64,000 nt of DNA, taken from Cryptosporidium bovis. Taxonomy: Eukaryota; Apicomplexa; Conoidasida; Eucoccidiorida; Cryptosporidiidae. The notes under the pieces are model-generated. The model saw only the letters and a list, made by a program, of their open reading frames with translations. It was not told where the DNA came from and ran no database searches. Both the position numbers and the translations under genes were made by a program. This document shows, in pieces, positions 30,001 to 39,432 of this stretch. The stretch spans positions 62,001-126,000 of the forward strand of contig VHIT02000012.1 in NCBI GenBank assembly GCA_009768925.2. The letters are read 5' to 3'. Numbering within the stretch: position 1 is the stretch's first letter; each line of letters starts with the position of its first letter.

Positions 30001-30035
30001 TCAATAATAATGATATATCTGATATATCGTTATGA
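27033..30035 (+). CDS. Long coiled-coil protein with a Sec16-like N-terminal motif
   Basis: A 1000-residue protein. Residues 1-60 read MFKKIFGKKDEGEDG, then ANLGEENRFYYNKELKSWVV and EEKKNIPPPPKRP. This resembles the short motif of Sec16 proteins (FYYDxKLKxWV followed by EEKxxxPPPP). Residues 60-340 are Asn/Ser-rich and disordered. From about 390 to the end the protein is nearly all Lys/Glu/Asn/Leu helix, a long coiled coil. It includes five and a half 17-residue tandem repeats near 820-910. The end returns to an LxWIRRYSPE helix. Known: Sec16 scaffolds ER exit sites. The match here is only to the short motif; the Sec16 central domain is absent. A golgin-like or ER-exit tether is inferred with low certainty. 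Confidence 0.55.
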   Translation: MFKKIFGKKDEGEDGIKPVKANLGEENRFYYNKELKSWVVRGEEHLVEEKKNIPPPPKRPTTSEYGSRVDSTASLSSQSYNSGNMRKNLYTATPGLNIKKVPENSNGVIPIGGLHQPSNTQTLNTMLLNSTAGDKNIISNYDPPLLNLSNTHDGNYNNNVGIISSDLSEANSINNNTFSQNSVNNSAKTVLSNQYSDKTSINTNNKVLRRIELPPSIPTLPNSLMSNKVLNGKLLKKTSSIESQSSLPYTSKTNENKNIDSDHGNITDKLNSESDNLDISYTQDDMRQRQRIRPLSSKSNNSADFTEIDNQKRNDNKILDYISIFGYIYDNKLCKIIDYNGVDQVKKLDEICCEIKEIKLKELYNMVSTLHNSILDSSKDYEALIEMILNIGTVTNKSFQDISSTINTAMSNSDEIEKELIKTKKLYNDLLGKYKGLYKQYESDMVNLRSELENEKNINNTNNKEYDDKIKNLKKEYMDNETSKNELLNQYYSYIENIQEKYDKLQKECVELDDNYKKTKEDIKLLNNELALARNDMKVKEDECKIKINNLEELNGKLSNELELKINDNNELKLEYENKINEIKTEYEQEIKLIEKYNIEQDNEICNLKNDIEKINIYNNELIRQYEDEISEIRAKLNGLENTNDELKNELELVNNEKNNLSKNMTDEISKLKIDNDNILNELNNKINENNNMVSEISQLKIENENIISELKKENEMYIKKIDNINERNNEYESNIANIKNNYESRIDKLNEHISMLENTATKVDDEWRTRQSHLETNYEQLYSQYISLSNEKEEYDSLNDKYNNLKTEYNDLFNANERCTSELESKLKECENNMSYISELELKLNEYENSRNYISDLELKLNDYENDKKYISDLESKLSEFENCKKYISDLELKLNDYENSKKYISELESSIERLKHYQSDNTVSNDESNRLKLENERLKDTNEAVYIKLEAFSRDIDMLNNQLEWIRRYSPETYNSMLENTDSYLNNFNNNDISDISL
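29490..29744 (+). repeat. 51-bp tandem coding repeat (five copies plus a partial)
   Basis: Five consecutive 51-bp units at 29490, 29541, 29592, 29643 and 29694 encode 17-residue repeats. The consensus is YISDLELKLNDYENSKK; the first unit is the most diverged. A partial sixth unit (YISELESS) follows at 29745. The units differ mainly at silent and conservative sites, which suggests expansion followed by purifying selection. Confidence 0.85.
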
Positions 30036-30122
30036 TTTACATCGTTTTCTTATATTCTCTTTTTAAGTCCAATAATATATTTAATGTGGGGTCTATAAAA
30101 TAAACGTCATTAAAGTATCGTG

Positions 30123-30132
30123 AAATGGCGCC
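30123..30132. promoter_or_regulatory. E2F-like site AAATGGCGCC
   Basis: It lies 88 bp past the coiled-coil gene's stop and 1.1 kb before the USP7-like start. It is the same core as the RPC5/PHAX site, so it is a distal element if used. Confidence 0.35.
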
Positions 30133-30906
30133 GAACTCACTTTTAATATGTAATTTATATGGAGTTCCGAGCCTAAAAGTACTGTCTTATTTTAAACCCC
30201 TCATTATTGTTGATATATATAACGTAAATAACATAGTATATTTAGTTAATAGTGATACGTAGGTTATATTTGTATTTTGTTATTTTAAGATACACGATAT
30301 ACATAAGGTGTATTACTGTGTTATTAATTTTCTTACCAAGAGTAAGAGGGTATAAATAGGAAAAAGAATTGCTATATATTTTAATAAATTTGTTGATAAA
30401 TAAATAAAACAATGTTATTGAATGAATCATAACGCTAAATCACTAGAATAAATTTAAAATAAACCATTTATATTTTTTTAATTCGAGATATATATACTTA
30501 GTTCAATTATACAAGTACATATTTTGTATATGTATTTTCTTAGTAATAAATTTATATATTAAACACTTATTGCGGTATTTGTGGATTGTGGAATTAAATC
30601 AAAAAATTTTTGGATTAAAAGAGAACAATACTTTTCCAAATTACTTTTAGGCGTATTAAATTGAAAGGCAAGAACTTTTCTTTGGAATACAAGAACTTAG
30701 AAAAACTTGGTAATTTTTCCTTTTCGTATTTGTACAAGGTTCTTATTTTGTATTCCTATATAAAATTTCGCCATATATTTACAGTTTAAGGGATAACAAG
30801 GACAGAAGTTCAAATATTTCGTTGGCTTAAAATAAATGGATTAAACACCGAAAAAAGTTGTATAAGCAAACATTTATGTATACCTATCACAAATAGATAC
30901 TAATAT

Positions 30907-30966
30907 ATATATATCTGTATATATACATATTATATATATATAATATGTATATATACAGATATATAT
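30907..30966. repeat. Perfect 60-bp palindrome
   Basis: Bases 30907-30936 are exactly the reverse complement of 30937-30966, checked base by base. Non-TA anchor pairs are C30915/G30958, G30917/C30956 and C30926/G30947, so this is not only alternating TA. Pairing continues for three more bases on each side after one mismatch. The end is about 275 bp before the USP7-like ATG. Confidence 0.9.
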
Positions 30967-31241
30967 CTATATTTATATATGTTTTGTATGAACTAAATGC
31001 AAAAATAAATATGTATGAATAATTATAAATGAATATGCATAAAAGATCAATAAGTATAAATGCATTTAATTGAGTTAGGTAAAATTTGTCATATTTAAGA
31101 ATATAACAGTACTTAATTAAGTTATTTTTTCTCAAAATTATAATTAATATTTAATAAACTATCCCTTGATAATAAGTAGTAATTTTTATTTTTTCAGTTA
31201 CATAATAGTTTAAAGCGTTGAAAAAGAATTGCAAGTTAAAA

Positions 31242-34200
31242 ATGAATATGAATATTGTAGGTAGGACAGATAAACAATACGACTACTCAAACATTCCGAA
31301 ATGCCTACAGAATGAGTTGGAATTTGTAATAGATAACTTTAAGCAAAAAATAATGAATTTAATGAATAACAATGACTGTGGCATTAAGAGTAGACTGTAT
31401 TCTGGAACCCACACATATAAGAATTTCAATTTCCGTTTGATGGTGTTGCCTAGAGCAAAATTGACAAGCAACGGTTCAATGGAAGGAAGCATATCGGCAT
31501 ATTTAGAGGCAGTGCCATCACCAAATTGGCCCTCAAACTGGATTTGGATAAACACCAAATACACAGTAACATTAGTTAATCAAAAAGATTATAGAAAGTC
31601 ATATTTTATGAGTGATATATTCAATTTCAAAGGTGAGAACAACATGGATGATAAAAAATTCAAATTATTAAGTGAGTCAAGTAATACCTTAGATGAAAAC
31701 AATATGGATTACTACATATCAGCAGGTCCAGAGGCAGATAGAGGTTGGAGTGATTTTTTTAATATAAAGACATTACTTGATCCTAGATCAGGTTTTATGG
31801 ACATTGATAGTGATAGAGTTGTGTTTAGAGCAGGCGTGTTTCCAATGTCGTGCGAACCAAGTAACTTAGGAAAAGGAAACATTGATATGTTAAGTACAGA
31901 GCGTTCGTGTACAGGTCATGTTGGTTTGAGGAACTTGGGAGCCACTTGTTATATGAATTCTTTATTACAATCTTTGTATCATATTGGAAGATTCAGGAAG
32001 GCTGTTTATTCTATTCCCTTGACCAATAACAACTGCTCTGGTAAAATGATCAGCAGTGATTCAAATCAAAGTTTTAGCGACTTATATTTAAAAAACGAGC
32101 CCAATATTGGACAAAATTCTATTTCGAAAAAGGGTCAGTTGAAATCAAACCTTAATGATGGGAAAAAATCTCCAATGATATTATTAGGTGACTCTACAGA
32201 AGATTCGGTTGACTGGAGCAGTAATATTGCAAGAAACTTATTTGAATACGAAAACGACGGAATTGCTAGTTTGGAGAGTATCATATCATCAAGCAATATG
32301 AGTTCTCAGGAACCTGGTAGCGGTGGTTGTTTAAATGATCAAAGTACAAATTATGACAATGGAGATGAAAGTGGAGGCGCTAATGGTAGTAGTGGTATTG
32401 GAAGAAACAACGATAATGTAGGTAATAGTGGTGATCAAATTAAAATAAGTTCTGCCCTTCAGACACTTTTTTATGAACTTCAAACAAGTAATGACGCTGC
32501 GAATTGTCGTGAATTAATGAGATCTTTTGGTTGGGACGCATCAGACGCATTTACTCAGCACGATGCTCAAGAATTGAACAGATTGCTATGTGATCGTCTG
32601 GAAGAGGAAATGAAAAACACAACAGTTGATGGAAGCATTAAAGATTTATTCGAAGGTGAATATGAGAACTTTATCGACTGTTTGGATGTTGATTGCACCT
32701 CTAGAAGAAGAGAAAACTTTTACGATATACAAATTGATGTTGAAGGAGTTGGATCTTTGGAGGAGGGACTTGAGAAATTTATACAAGAGGAAATACTTGA
32801 TGGAGAGAATATGTATGAGGCGGAAGGTTACGGAAAACAGAGGGCAAGAAAAGGGGTTAGATTTCAAAGATTTCCCCCAGTGGTTCAGTTTCATTTGAAA
32901 AGATTCCAGTTCAACATTCAAAGTATGGATATGATAAAGTTAAATGATCATTTTGCGTTTCCTGAGAGACTAGACTTAGCTAATTACATAAATGACAGTA
33001 ACAAAGATAAAAATGGTGACAAGAATAGCAATGAGACTTATATACTTCATACTGTTGTTATACATCAGGGAGATGTACATAGTGGTCACTATTATGCCTA
33101 TATAAGGCCAAATCCCGATTCAAATTGGTATAGATTTGATGATGAGAAAGTAACACTTGTCTCCTCGGCTTCAGCAATAGAAGATAATTTTGGAGGTTTT
33201 GAGTACGATGTATGGGACTACTTGGGCAATCCAGATTGTGAGATCCCGAAAAGACTCAAAACTCACTCTGCGTATATACTTGTATATATTAAGGAAAATC
33301 AGGCTAAAGAATTGCTTGATGAGCCGGTACCACATGAAATAAATCCAGATCTTGTTATTAAATACCAGAAAGAGCAAGAAATTATTAATTTAAGGAGAAA
33401 ATTGAGGAATGATGTAAACGAACATGTTCGCGTTCAGCTTTTGCTTTCCACTAACTATAATGGTTCAAATAGCTCACGCCCAAAAATCTCAAGTATTCAT
33501 ACAAATACCAACACGTTTCCATGGAACTGCATTTTGAAATGTCCGAGAGAATATCCTCTGAGTAAATTTCACCACGATGTTGAAGAAATTTTCATCAAAG
33601 TTAGCGAGAGCAATAAAAATAACAATCTTGTATCACACTTATTTTTGCTCGTAAATTCTGATCACAATGTTAACAATAATATAGGTGGTGCTGGTAGTAA
33701 CCAGAATACTAATAGAGGCGCAGTGATTTTCAATAATAACGGTGAATATGCGGATAATGGACACGGCTTTCTTGTTGGAAGTAACGGAGGTAATACTCAT
33801 CTTTCATTCAGTTTATGCATTTCTTCACCAAACTTGCCGATTCAATTTGGATCTAATAGAGTTCGAAGTGGTCACGGAAGGCAACTACATACCAATAATG
33901 CAGCACCTATGTCATCTGTTAATGATGACATTTACATGTCAGATCTATGCAGAAAATACCATAGAGAGGGTTTATGGGATTCATCGTGCCCTACGTTATA
34001 TATGTGCTTGTATTTAGAGGACTTCTCGAACTTAACTGAGAGGATAATGCCCTCGCTTCCGAATTTAAATCACTCATACTTGGAGAAACGTCAGAAGATA
34101 GAAAACAGCTTGAGGAAATCAAACGAGAGAAGTCAGGTGCTTTTGCTTCTAAGATACTTTGATATATTCGATCCAAAGATAAATGAGTACAGTGAAAATT

Positions 34201-36296
34201 TCTCAAATAATAATGAAATTCAAAACCTCCACAATTTGGGAATAATTATGGTTTCCCCTTCCACAGTTCTTAGAGACCTAGACGACTACGTATTGATGGA
34301 AATTGAGAAGGAGATGCCAAGTATATTTTCAAATATCAAGTCCCATTGTAGAAATAACAAAGTAAACGGTTTCAGTCTCAGGATTTGTCTAGAGGCTACA
34401 AATGGAGCAAATTTTGATTTTAAGGGAGACGGATCATTTTCTTTCTTAAGAGAGGGTGAAAGATGCAATGATAATAGCAATCAGGACGATGACCTTGGTA
34501 AGGATGACGGAAGAGAGACGGACGAAGGTGAATATTTGAACGGAGAAGTGAAAAGTAGAAATGGGAATTGGAACTCAATTGGAGACTTAACGGCTAACAA
34601 TGGATCTTCAAATACTAATAGGTTCTACCCTCTTTTAGATCCACGTTGTACTGTCCAACAGCTACAACTTAATCATGGAAGTAGTTTGATATTTTCGTTC
34701 AATTTGGATGAGTCGGTTATCACGAGAAAAAGAAACGAACTAATGTTGTCTTTAGGAGAAGACATTGGAATTTTTAAGCTCAAGGGATGGTTAGAGGAGG
34801 AACAGGTAAGTTCCACTCTAGATGAATTTGGGAACAAATATTACCCACTTCCAAAAGAACTGAGCAATATAAATTATCCTAAGTTTCCTGCAATCGATTT
34901 TCGTCATTGGTTTGAGAACTATCGGAATAATGTAAGCATTTGTTTCTATCTTTGGAATCCACTAGATGGTGAATACTCTTATGCAGGTACTAACGGTTTT
35001 AATATAACGCAAAATCCAGAAAGCAACAACACCTTAACTTTCAACGGAGTTAATGACAACAATAGGAATTCATCTTCAGTGATTGAATACATGCAAACAA
35101 GTAACAATCCAATAATAAGGTCATTTTCAAAGTACAATATAAAATCTGTTCATAATCTGACTCTTGATCTTCGCTGGCCCATCGTCAAATCATGGATATT
35201 TATATCGGAAAAACTAAAAATAGACCCGAGATGTTTTGCCTTGGTTAAAAACTCCCTTAATCCATACGACGCCTCACTAATAACTTTGTATTCAATAATG
35301 CAGACCCAATTGCGTTATGGCAGCACATATTCCCTCTTTAAGACTCTTTGTTTATCAAATTACTACTGTAACTCCAACATTAAGAACTTAGGAACTACAA
35401 ATCCGTCGTTTCAGTTACCTTCACAATTCTCGATAATGGCAGTCGAGCTTTCCGGAAGATCATTCTACAATTTAAGTCAACCAAATAAACAACTTATTTC
35501 CCTCTCAATTGTGGATTGGAACGATAAAACCCCAAATAAAGAAAGGAAGGATTGTGCAAACAAAATCAAATACAATAGTGGTGTTAAGATAAGATCCCTT
35601 GTACAGATAGACATAAATAAGTCAGTAGAATCCTTAATCGAGGATATTTCCAATGGAATAAATGTGATTGCATATAGAGACTTTAACACTTGTAAAGATG
35701 CAAATGGTGGCAAGATTGACTTAGCTGAAATATTTTCAAGCGACAACAGTTCTGCTCTTCCTAGACTCAGAATACTGGAGTTCAGCAATAACAACACCGT
35801 TGGGTTGTACAAAGGGAATGAGAAACTTTCGAATATCTTAAACATTGAAGACAGGTCCAGGGGAGAGGGGATACTTTCCATTGGTTACATTTCGGAAGGA
35901 CTCAGACTTGAAAGAGATTTCACATATGAGGAACTCAAAGGACTTGAAAGTGGTGATTTATTCACTGTTTTAGTTATTCAGGATTCCAGAGACTTTGAAT
36001 ACTCTTCAGGCAATGCATTTGTCGTTACCATAACTGCTGAATCAAAATTAATTGACCTAAAACATGTAATTCAAAATCAATTTAAACTAGAAAACATTTC
36101 AAAGTGGAAATTTTACAGATTCGAATTCAAAAATTCACAACTTATAAGAGATAACGATGTACTTGTTCCCAGTTTCAACAAAAACTTTGATATTAATGTA
36201 TATGGATTCTCACCTAACATTATTATTTTAACACAGCTTCAACAGGCAACACAAAGTAACCATAGAAATAACTCATCCAGACCGCTAAGAATCTGA
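31242..36296 (+). CDS. USP7/HAUSP-like ubiquitin carboxyl-terminal hydrolase
   Basis: The first ATG of the frame is at 31242, giving 1684 residues. Residues about 20-200 form a MATH (TRAF-like) domain with FRLMVLPRAK and a tail VVFRAGVFP. The USP core follows. The cysteine box GLRNLGATCYMNSLLQSLY has Cys236, QHDAQELNRLLCD is the second landmark, and the histidine box GDVHSGHYYAY has His616. WYRFDDEKV carries the third triad residue near Asp633. All are intact, so the enzyme should be active. A Ser/Asn/Gly-rich insertion of about 170 residues sits between the cysteine box and QHDAQEL. After the core come ubiquitin-like repeats as in USP7 and plant UBP12/13 (about 690-1680). These enzymes remove ubiquitin from nuclear regulators. 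Confidence 0.93.
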   Translation: MNMNIVGRTDKQYDYSNIPKCLQNELEFVIDNFKQKIMNLMNNNDCGIKSRLYSGTHTYKNFNFRLMVLPRAKLTSNGSMEGSISAYLEAVPSPNWPSNWIWINTKYTVTLVNQKDYRKSYFMSDIFNFKGENNMDDKKFKLLSESSNTLDENNMDYYISAGPEADRGWSDFFNIKTLLDPRSGFMDIDSDRVVFRAGVFPMSCEPSNLGKGNIDMLSTERSCTGHVGLRNLGATCYMNSLLQSLYHIGRFRKAVYSIPLTNNNCSGKMISSDSNQSFSDLYLKNEPNIGQNSISKKGQLKSNLNDGKKSPMILLGDSTEDSVDWSSNIARNLFEYENDGIASLESIISSSNMSSQEPGSGGCLNDQSTNYDNGDESGGANGSSGIGRNNDNVGNSGDQIKISSALQTLFYELQTSNDAANCRELMRSFGWDASDAFTQHDAQELNRLLCDRLEEEMKNTTVDGSIKDLFEGEYENFIDCLDVDCTSRRRENFYDIQIDVEGVGSLEEGLEKFIQEEILDGENMYEAEGYGKQRARKGVRFQRFPPVVQFHLKRFQFNIQSMDMIKLNDHFAFPERLDLANYINDSNKDKNGDKNSNETYILHTVVIHQGDVHSGHYYAYIRPNPDSNWYRFDDEKVTLVSSASAIEDNFGGFEYDVWDYLGNPDCEIPKRLKTHSAYILVYIKENQAKELLDEPVPHEINPDLVIKYQKEQEIINLRRKLRNDVNEHVRVQLLLSTNYNGSNSSRPKISSIHTNTNTFPWNCILKCPREYPLSKFHHDVEEIFIKVSESNKNNNLVSHLFLLVNSDHNVNNNIGGAGSNQNTNRGAVIFNNNGEYADNGHGFLVGSNGGNTHLSFSLCISSPNLPIQFGSNRVRSGHGRQLHTNNAAPMSSVNDDIYMSDLCRKYHREGLWDSSCPTLYMCLYLEDFSNLTERIMPSLPNLNHSYLEKRQKIENSLRKSNERSQVLLLLRYFDIFDPKINEYSENFSNNNEIQNLHNLGIIMVSPSTVLRDLDDYVLMEIEKEMPSIFSNIKSHCRNNKVNGFSLRICLEATNGANFDFKGDGSFSFLREGERCNDNSNQDDDLGKDDGRETDEGEYLNGEVKSRNGNWNSIGDLTANNGSSNTNRFYPLLDPRCTVQQLQLNHGSSLIFSFNLDESVITRKRNELMLSLGEDIGIFKLKGWLEEEQVSSTLDEFGNKYYPLPKELSNINYPKFPAIDFRHWFENYRNNVSICFYLWNPLDGEYSYAGTNGFNITQNPESNNTLTFNGVNDNNRNSSSVIEYMQTSNNPIIRSFSKYNIKSVHNLTLDLRWPIVKSWIFISEKLKIDPRCFALVKNSLNPYDASLITLYSIMQTQLRYGSTYSLFKTLCLSNYYCNSNIKNLGTTNPSFQLPSQFSIMAVELSGRSFYNLSQPNKQLISLSIVDWNDKTPNKERKDCANKIKYNSGVKIRSLVQIDINKSVESLIEDISNGINVIAYRDFNTCKDANGGKIDLAEIFSSDNSSALPRLRILEFSNNNTVGLYKGNEKLSNILNIEDRSRGEGILSIGYISEGLRLERDFTYEELKGLESGDLFTVLVIQDSRDFEYSSGNAFVVTITAESKLIDLKHVIQNQFKLENISKWKFYRFEFKNSQLIRDNDVLVPSFNKNFDINVYGFSPNIIILTQLQQATQSNHRNNSSRPLRI

Positions 36297-36483
36297 TTTA
36301 TTGGTGTCATAAGTAACAATTTTGCTAATATATGTACACCACTACACATCCAATTATCACAAGGAATAACATCCTGACACATTACTACATAAATTTAGGT
36401 ACTGGAAATGAATAAAGTTCTCAAATAATAATAGGAAGAAAAAAATATCACTGATTGAAATATTGTTAATAATTCTTGTTCGT
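36297..36483. other. Short convergent 3' spacer
   Basis: The 3' ends of the USP7-like and FAM13-like genes face each other here. Nothing else was seen. Confidence 0.5.
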
Positions 36484-37287
36484 TTATTCGTTTCCTTCTG
36501 TTTCAAGTTTTCTTATTTCATTCTTGATTGACTTGTACTCATTATACTCGAGCTCTACGGGTAACAAATCCTTGTGATAAAGTATCTTTCTGTTATTCTC
36601 CTTTTCAAAGTCGTGTTGATATTTCTCCAACTTTTCTCTTAGGGTCATTTTTCTTTTCTTTAACTCCTCAACTTTTAGTCCTGGTTCCACCATCTTTTCC
36701 TCGCACAATTTCTTATAGAACGTGTACAGAGGCCTCAGTGGCTCCTTATCTAATTTTTTTGGTGGGAAGTTATAAATTGATTCAAAATACGATTCGTATT
36801 TTTTCAGTTCATCTTTTACACTCTTTCTTAAATCGCTCCTGTATTTCTTACTATCACACTTAATAAAATTGTATTTACTTATTTTAACCTCGTTTTCAGG
36901 TGTCAATTCTAAATTCAATCTACTAACTGTCTCTAATAGCCACTTTTTCGCGTCAAAATTACTTGCTTTCTTTGTTTCTTTATGTTCTTCAACATTACAT
37001 CCAAGTCTATAACTTCCTTTTAACATGTCATATCTCCCTAATAGTCTGCTTATTCCAAGCTCATTTTCTTTGTATTTAAAACTCAGATCATCAGTTATGC
37101 TTATTCCACCATCATTTACTTTATATATCAAATCCTCAAATCCATTTGAGCATGCCTCTACCACTGAAAAACCGTAAAAATTGTTCCCTCCCAAATATAT
37201 TTTTTCTACTTCTCCTTTTATTGTGCTTGCTAACTCCATTTTTTCTGTTTCTAAACCAATATATACATTTATTTCCCTTATGAACAT
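36484..37287 (-). CDS. FAM13-like helical protein
   Basis: The ATG at 37287 gives 267 residues. The C-terminal half carries two modules that resemble the conserved C-terminus of animal FAM13A/B. The first is LKKYESYFESIYNFPPKKLD with LRPLYTFYKKL (FAM13: RLLYYESIHGRPV, MKPLYDRYRLV). The second is LREKLEKYQHDFEKENNRK, then PVELEYNEYKSIKNEIRKLE (FAM13: RKKLRDFEDNFFRQNGRN, PMAEEYSEYKHIKAKLRLLE). No RhoGAP domain is present, unlike FAM13A. Residues 1-110 are unassigned. Biochemical function of these modules is not established, so none is proposed. The 5' end could include a further exon, since the frame remains open upstream without ATG. Confidence 0.6.
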   Translation of the reverse strand: MFIREINVYIGLETEKMELASTIKGEVEKIYLGGNNFYGFSVVEACSNGFEDLIYKVNDGGISITDDLSFKYKENELGISRLLGRYDMLKGSYRLGCNVEEHKETKKASNFDAKKWLLETVSRLNLELTPENEVKISKYNFIKCDSKKYRSDLRKSVKDELKKYESYFESIYNFPPKKLDKEPLRPLYTFYKKLCEEKMVEPGLKVEELKKRKMTLREKLEKYQHDFEKENNRKILYHKDLLPVELEYNEYKSIKNEIRKLETEGNE

Positions 37288-37493
37288 CAAGCCTTTACAT
37301 ATCCTCGCATATATTTGTAATTCTATCTTCTATTGTCTCCTCTCTTACTCATGCTTCATTATAAATATTATTCATTTATTCGTCACCAAATAACATTTTG
37401 TTACTATTTACTCGATTTTGCATATTTCCAAACTACAACCTATATATTGTTATATTATGCTTATACATTGTGGGGAGCACGCAATCTTTTCTC

Positions 37494-37502
37494 AATGGCG
37501 CC
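37494..37502. promoter_or_regulatory. E2F-like site AATGGCGCC
   Basis: About 210 bp upstream of the FAM13-like ATG and in the shared spacer with REI1. Confidence 0.4.
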
Positions 37503-37870
37503 GCATCTTTATTTCCCTAACATTAATGTTAAAAATGCATTCTTAATAATAAAGGCATATTGTTTCTTTTATCAGTTTGTTTCATTTACTATATTCAGCG
37601 CTAGTATTATGCATTGAAAGTATTGTACATATTCCCGTATAAGTTCTAATTATTTCGGCGAAACCAGTTATAATCATGTAATTTATTGGTATAATATGTA
37701 GTTATTGCATATCGAAAATATGACGGTTTGTAAGTTGAAACATGACAATAAACAATCAAAGGCTTTGATTTCAGCACTAACATCCTTAATAAAATAAGTT
37801 GCCACTATTTGTGCTTTGTTTGAGCATTAAGATAATATTTGTATAACAAATGAAAGAGATGTACATGTCA

Positions 37871-37880
37871 TTGGCGCCAT
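37871..37880. promoter_or_regulatory. E2F-like site TTGGCGCCAT
   Basis: About 350 bp upstream of the REI1-like ATG. A near-palindromic TGGCGCCA core. Confidence 0.45.
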
Positions 37881-38230
37881 ATTTCATTCATTACACTTAT
37901 TTTGACTATAAATAAACGGTTTTAAATCATAATTATACACCCGGTATATATTAAAATAGCATAAAATTAAATTAAAAAAATATAAAATAAAAGTAAAGGC
38001 GTTTTGAATATACATTTACATCTTGAAACACCACAAGCCTGTCAAAAAGAAGACAGTCTGAGGATTAAACACGTATAAAAAATAAGGATAGTTTGATATT
38101 TAAATGTTGCTCTTAAACTATTAAATTGAGTCACAACAAGACATATATTTTATTTTCTAGAAATAATAATAGCGAGTAAAAATTTAAATATAGTTAAAAT
38201 ATAACTCTCTAAAATATTAGTTTATTTGAG

Positions 38231-39352
38231 ATGCAGAATGAAACAATATTGTGTACAGTATGTGGATTCATAATAAAAGATAAAACACTTTTAAAGGAAC
38301 ACTACAAAGCAGATTGGCACATATATAACCAAAAAAGAAAGTTGGCCAATAAGGAGCCAGTAACAGAGGAGGTATTTAAGAGAAAATTAGAACTGTTAAA
38401 TACAACAAAATGTATAGTCGAAAAGGGCAATTCGCATATAAAATGCAAGAATCAGACTGATTATCCAATAACAAATAAAAAATGTGACAAACAAGTTAAA
38501 ATTATTCAAGAATTGCCATATAAACCCACTTACTGTTATTTTGATAATACAATTCACAATACAATGCAAGAGTGCTTAGAATATATGAGAATTAAGTACT
38601 CATTTATTATTCCAGACAAAGAATATGTTTCTGATTTTCAAGGCTTAGTTATATATTTGGGTGAAAAAGTATTTGAAGGTCATATTTGTTTATATTGTGA
38701 TAAAATATTTTCAAGTTTAATGGCAGTTAGGGACCATATGATAACCTTGGGTCATACGATGATGGGAACTCACTTGGAGATACAAAAAGAAGAAATTGAA
38801 CAATTTTACAACTACTCATCTTCATATAAAGAACTTATACCTTGTTTTAGAAAAATGAGTATAAACAGCGAACAGAACATACAATCTTTACTTGAAAATA
38901 ATAAGAATTCGTCTAGAGTCAAAGATGAAAGTAAAAATAATGTCGAGGATGAATGGGAGTACATTGATGAAGATGTGGATGGATTTTTTATTGATGATAT
39001 CTTAAGTGCTTATAATCTAAAAAAACCAGAAATAACCGAATTTGGGGATTTGAGACTGCCTAATGGAAAAGAGGTGGTACATAGAAACATGGCTTATATT
39101 TATAGACAAAAAATACATAGAGACGATAACTATCAACTATCTTTAAAAAAATCTGAGGCTATTAATAAAAAGGTAAATATATTGAGTAACAACAATTCAA
39201 ATATTAATCTCCCAGGAGTCAAGTATTTAAATAAAGTACATATGAAACAGAACTTTTTATTGAGTAATAAAATTAAGACCAATAAATTGAAAACTGGAGT
39301 TAACAACAATAAACTACAAAAGTTCTTTGTTAGACAAGATATTATTTGGTAA
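38231..39352 (+). CDS. REI1/ZNF622 60S-biogenesis zinc-finger protein
   Basis: A 373-residue protein with two C2H2 zinc fingers. The first, CTVCGFIIKDKTLLKEHYKADWH (residues about 8-30), is followed by YNQKRKLANKEPVTEEVF. This is the REI1/ZNF622 signature (HYKTDWHRYNLRRKVASMAPV). The second is CLYCDKIFSSLMAVRDHMITLGH (about 155-177). An acidic stretch (EDEWEYIDEDVDGFF) and the block DLRLPNGKEVVHRNM also match the family. REI1 acts in cytoplasmic maturation of the 60S subunit, releasing Arx1 and probing the exit tunnel. One further zinc finger of fungal and animal relatives is not obvious. Start at 38231 is the first ATG in frame. Confidence 0.88.
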   Translation: MQNETILCTVCGFIIKDKTLLKEHYKADWHIYNQKRKLANKEPVTEEVFKRKLELLNTTKCIVEKGNSHIKCKNQTDYPITNKKCDKQVKIIQELPYKPTYCYFDNTIHNTMQECLEYMRIKYSFIIPDKEYVSDFQGLVIYLGEKVFEGHICLYCDKIFSSLMAVRDHMITLGHTMMGTHLEIQKEEIEQFYNYSSSYKELIPCFRKMSINSEQNIQSLLENNKNSSRVKDESKNNVEDEWEYIDEDVDGFFIDDILSAYNLKKPEITEFGDLRLPNGKEVVHRNMAYIYRQKIHRDDNYQLSLKKSEAINKKVNILSNNNSNINLPGVKYLNKVHMKQNFLLSNKIKTNKLKTGVNNNKLQKFFVRQDIIW

Positions 39353-39432
39353 AAAAATTATATTCAAGAATTAATGAATGAATATTACATTAAAATTAAT
39401 TAATATATACAATCAATAAAATCCTGGTGTAT

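Larger units (their letters stand above)
30036..31241. other. Long intergenic spacer upstream of the USP7-like gene
   Basis: At 1.2 kb this is one of the longest spacers in the window. It holds AAATGGCGCC (30123-30132), an imperfect inverted repeat around 30684-30756 built on GGAATACAAGAACTT, and a perfect 60-bp AT palindrome (30907-30966). No gene or RNA was recognised. Confidence 0.55.
37288..38230. other. Divergent promoter spacer with two E2F-like sites
   Basis: The 943-bp spacer between the FAM13-like and REI1 genes. It carries GGCGCC at 37497-37502 (in AATGGCGCCGCAT) and at 37873-37878 (in CATTGGCGCCATA). No gene was seen. Confidence 0.5.

Noticed and set aside
31218-31241. TTG-initiated N-terminal extension of the USP7-like protein
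   Set aside because: A eukaryotic gene should start at ATG; the first ATG at 31242 is used. The same reasoning moved three other starts (17070, 37287, 46779).
37291-37617. Short plus-strand frames between the FAM13-like and REI1 genes
   Set aside because: No coding bias, no conserved motif, and they overlap promoter-type GGCGCC sites.
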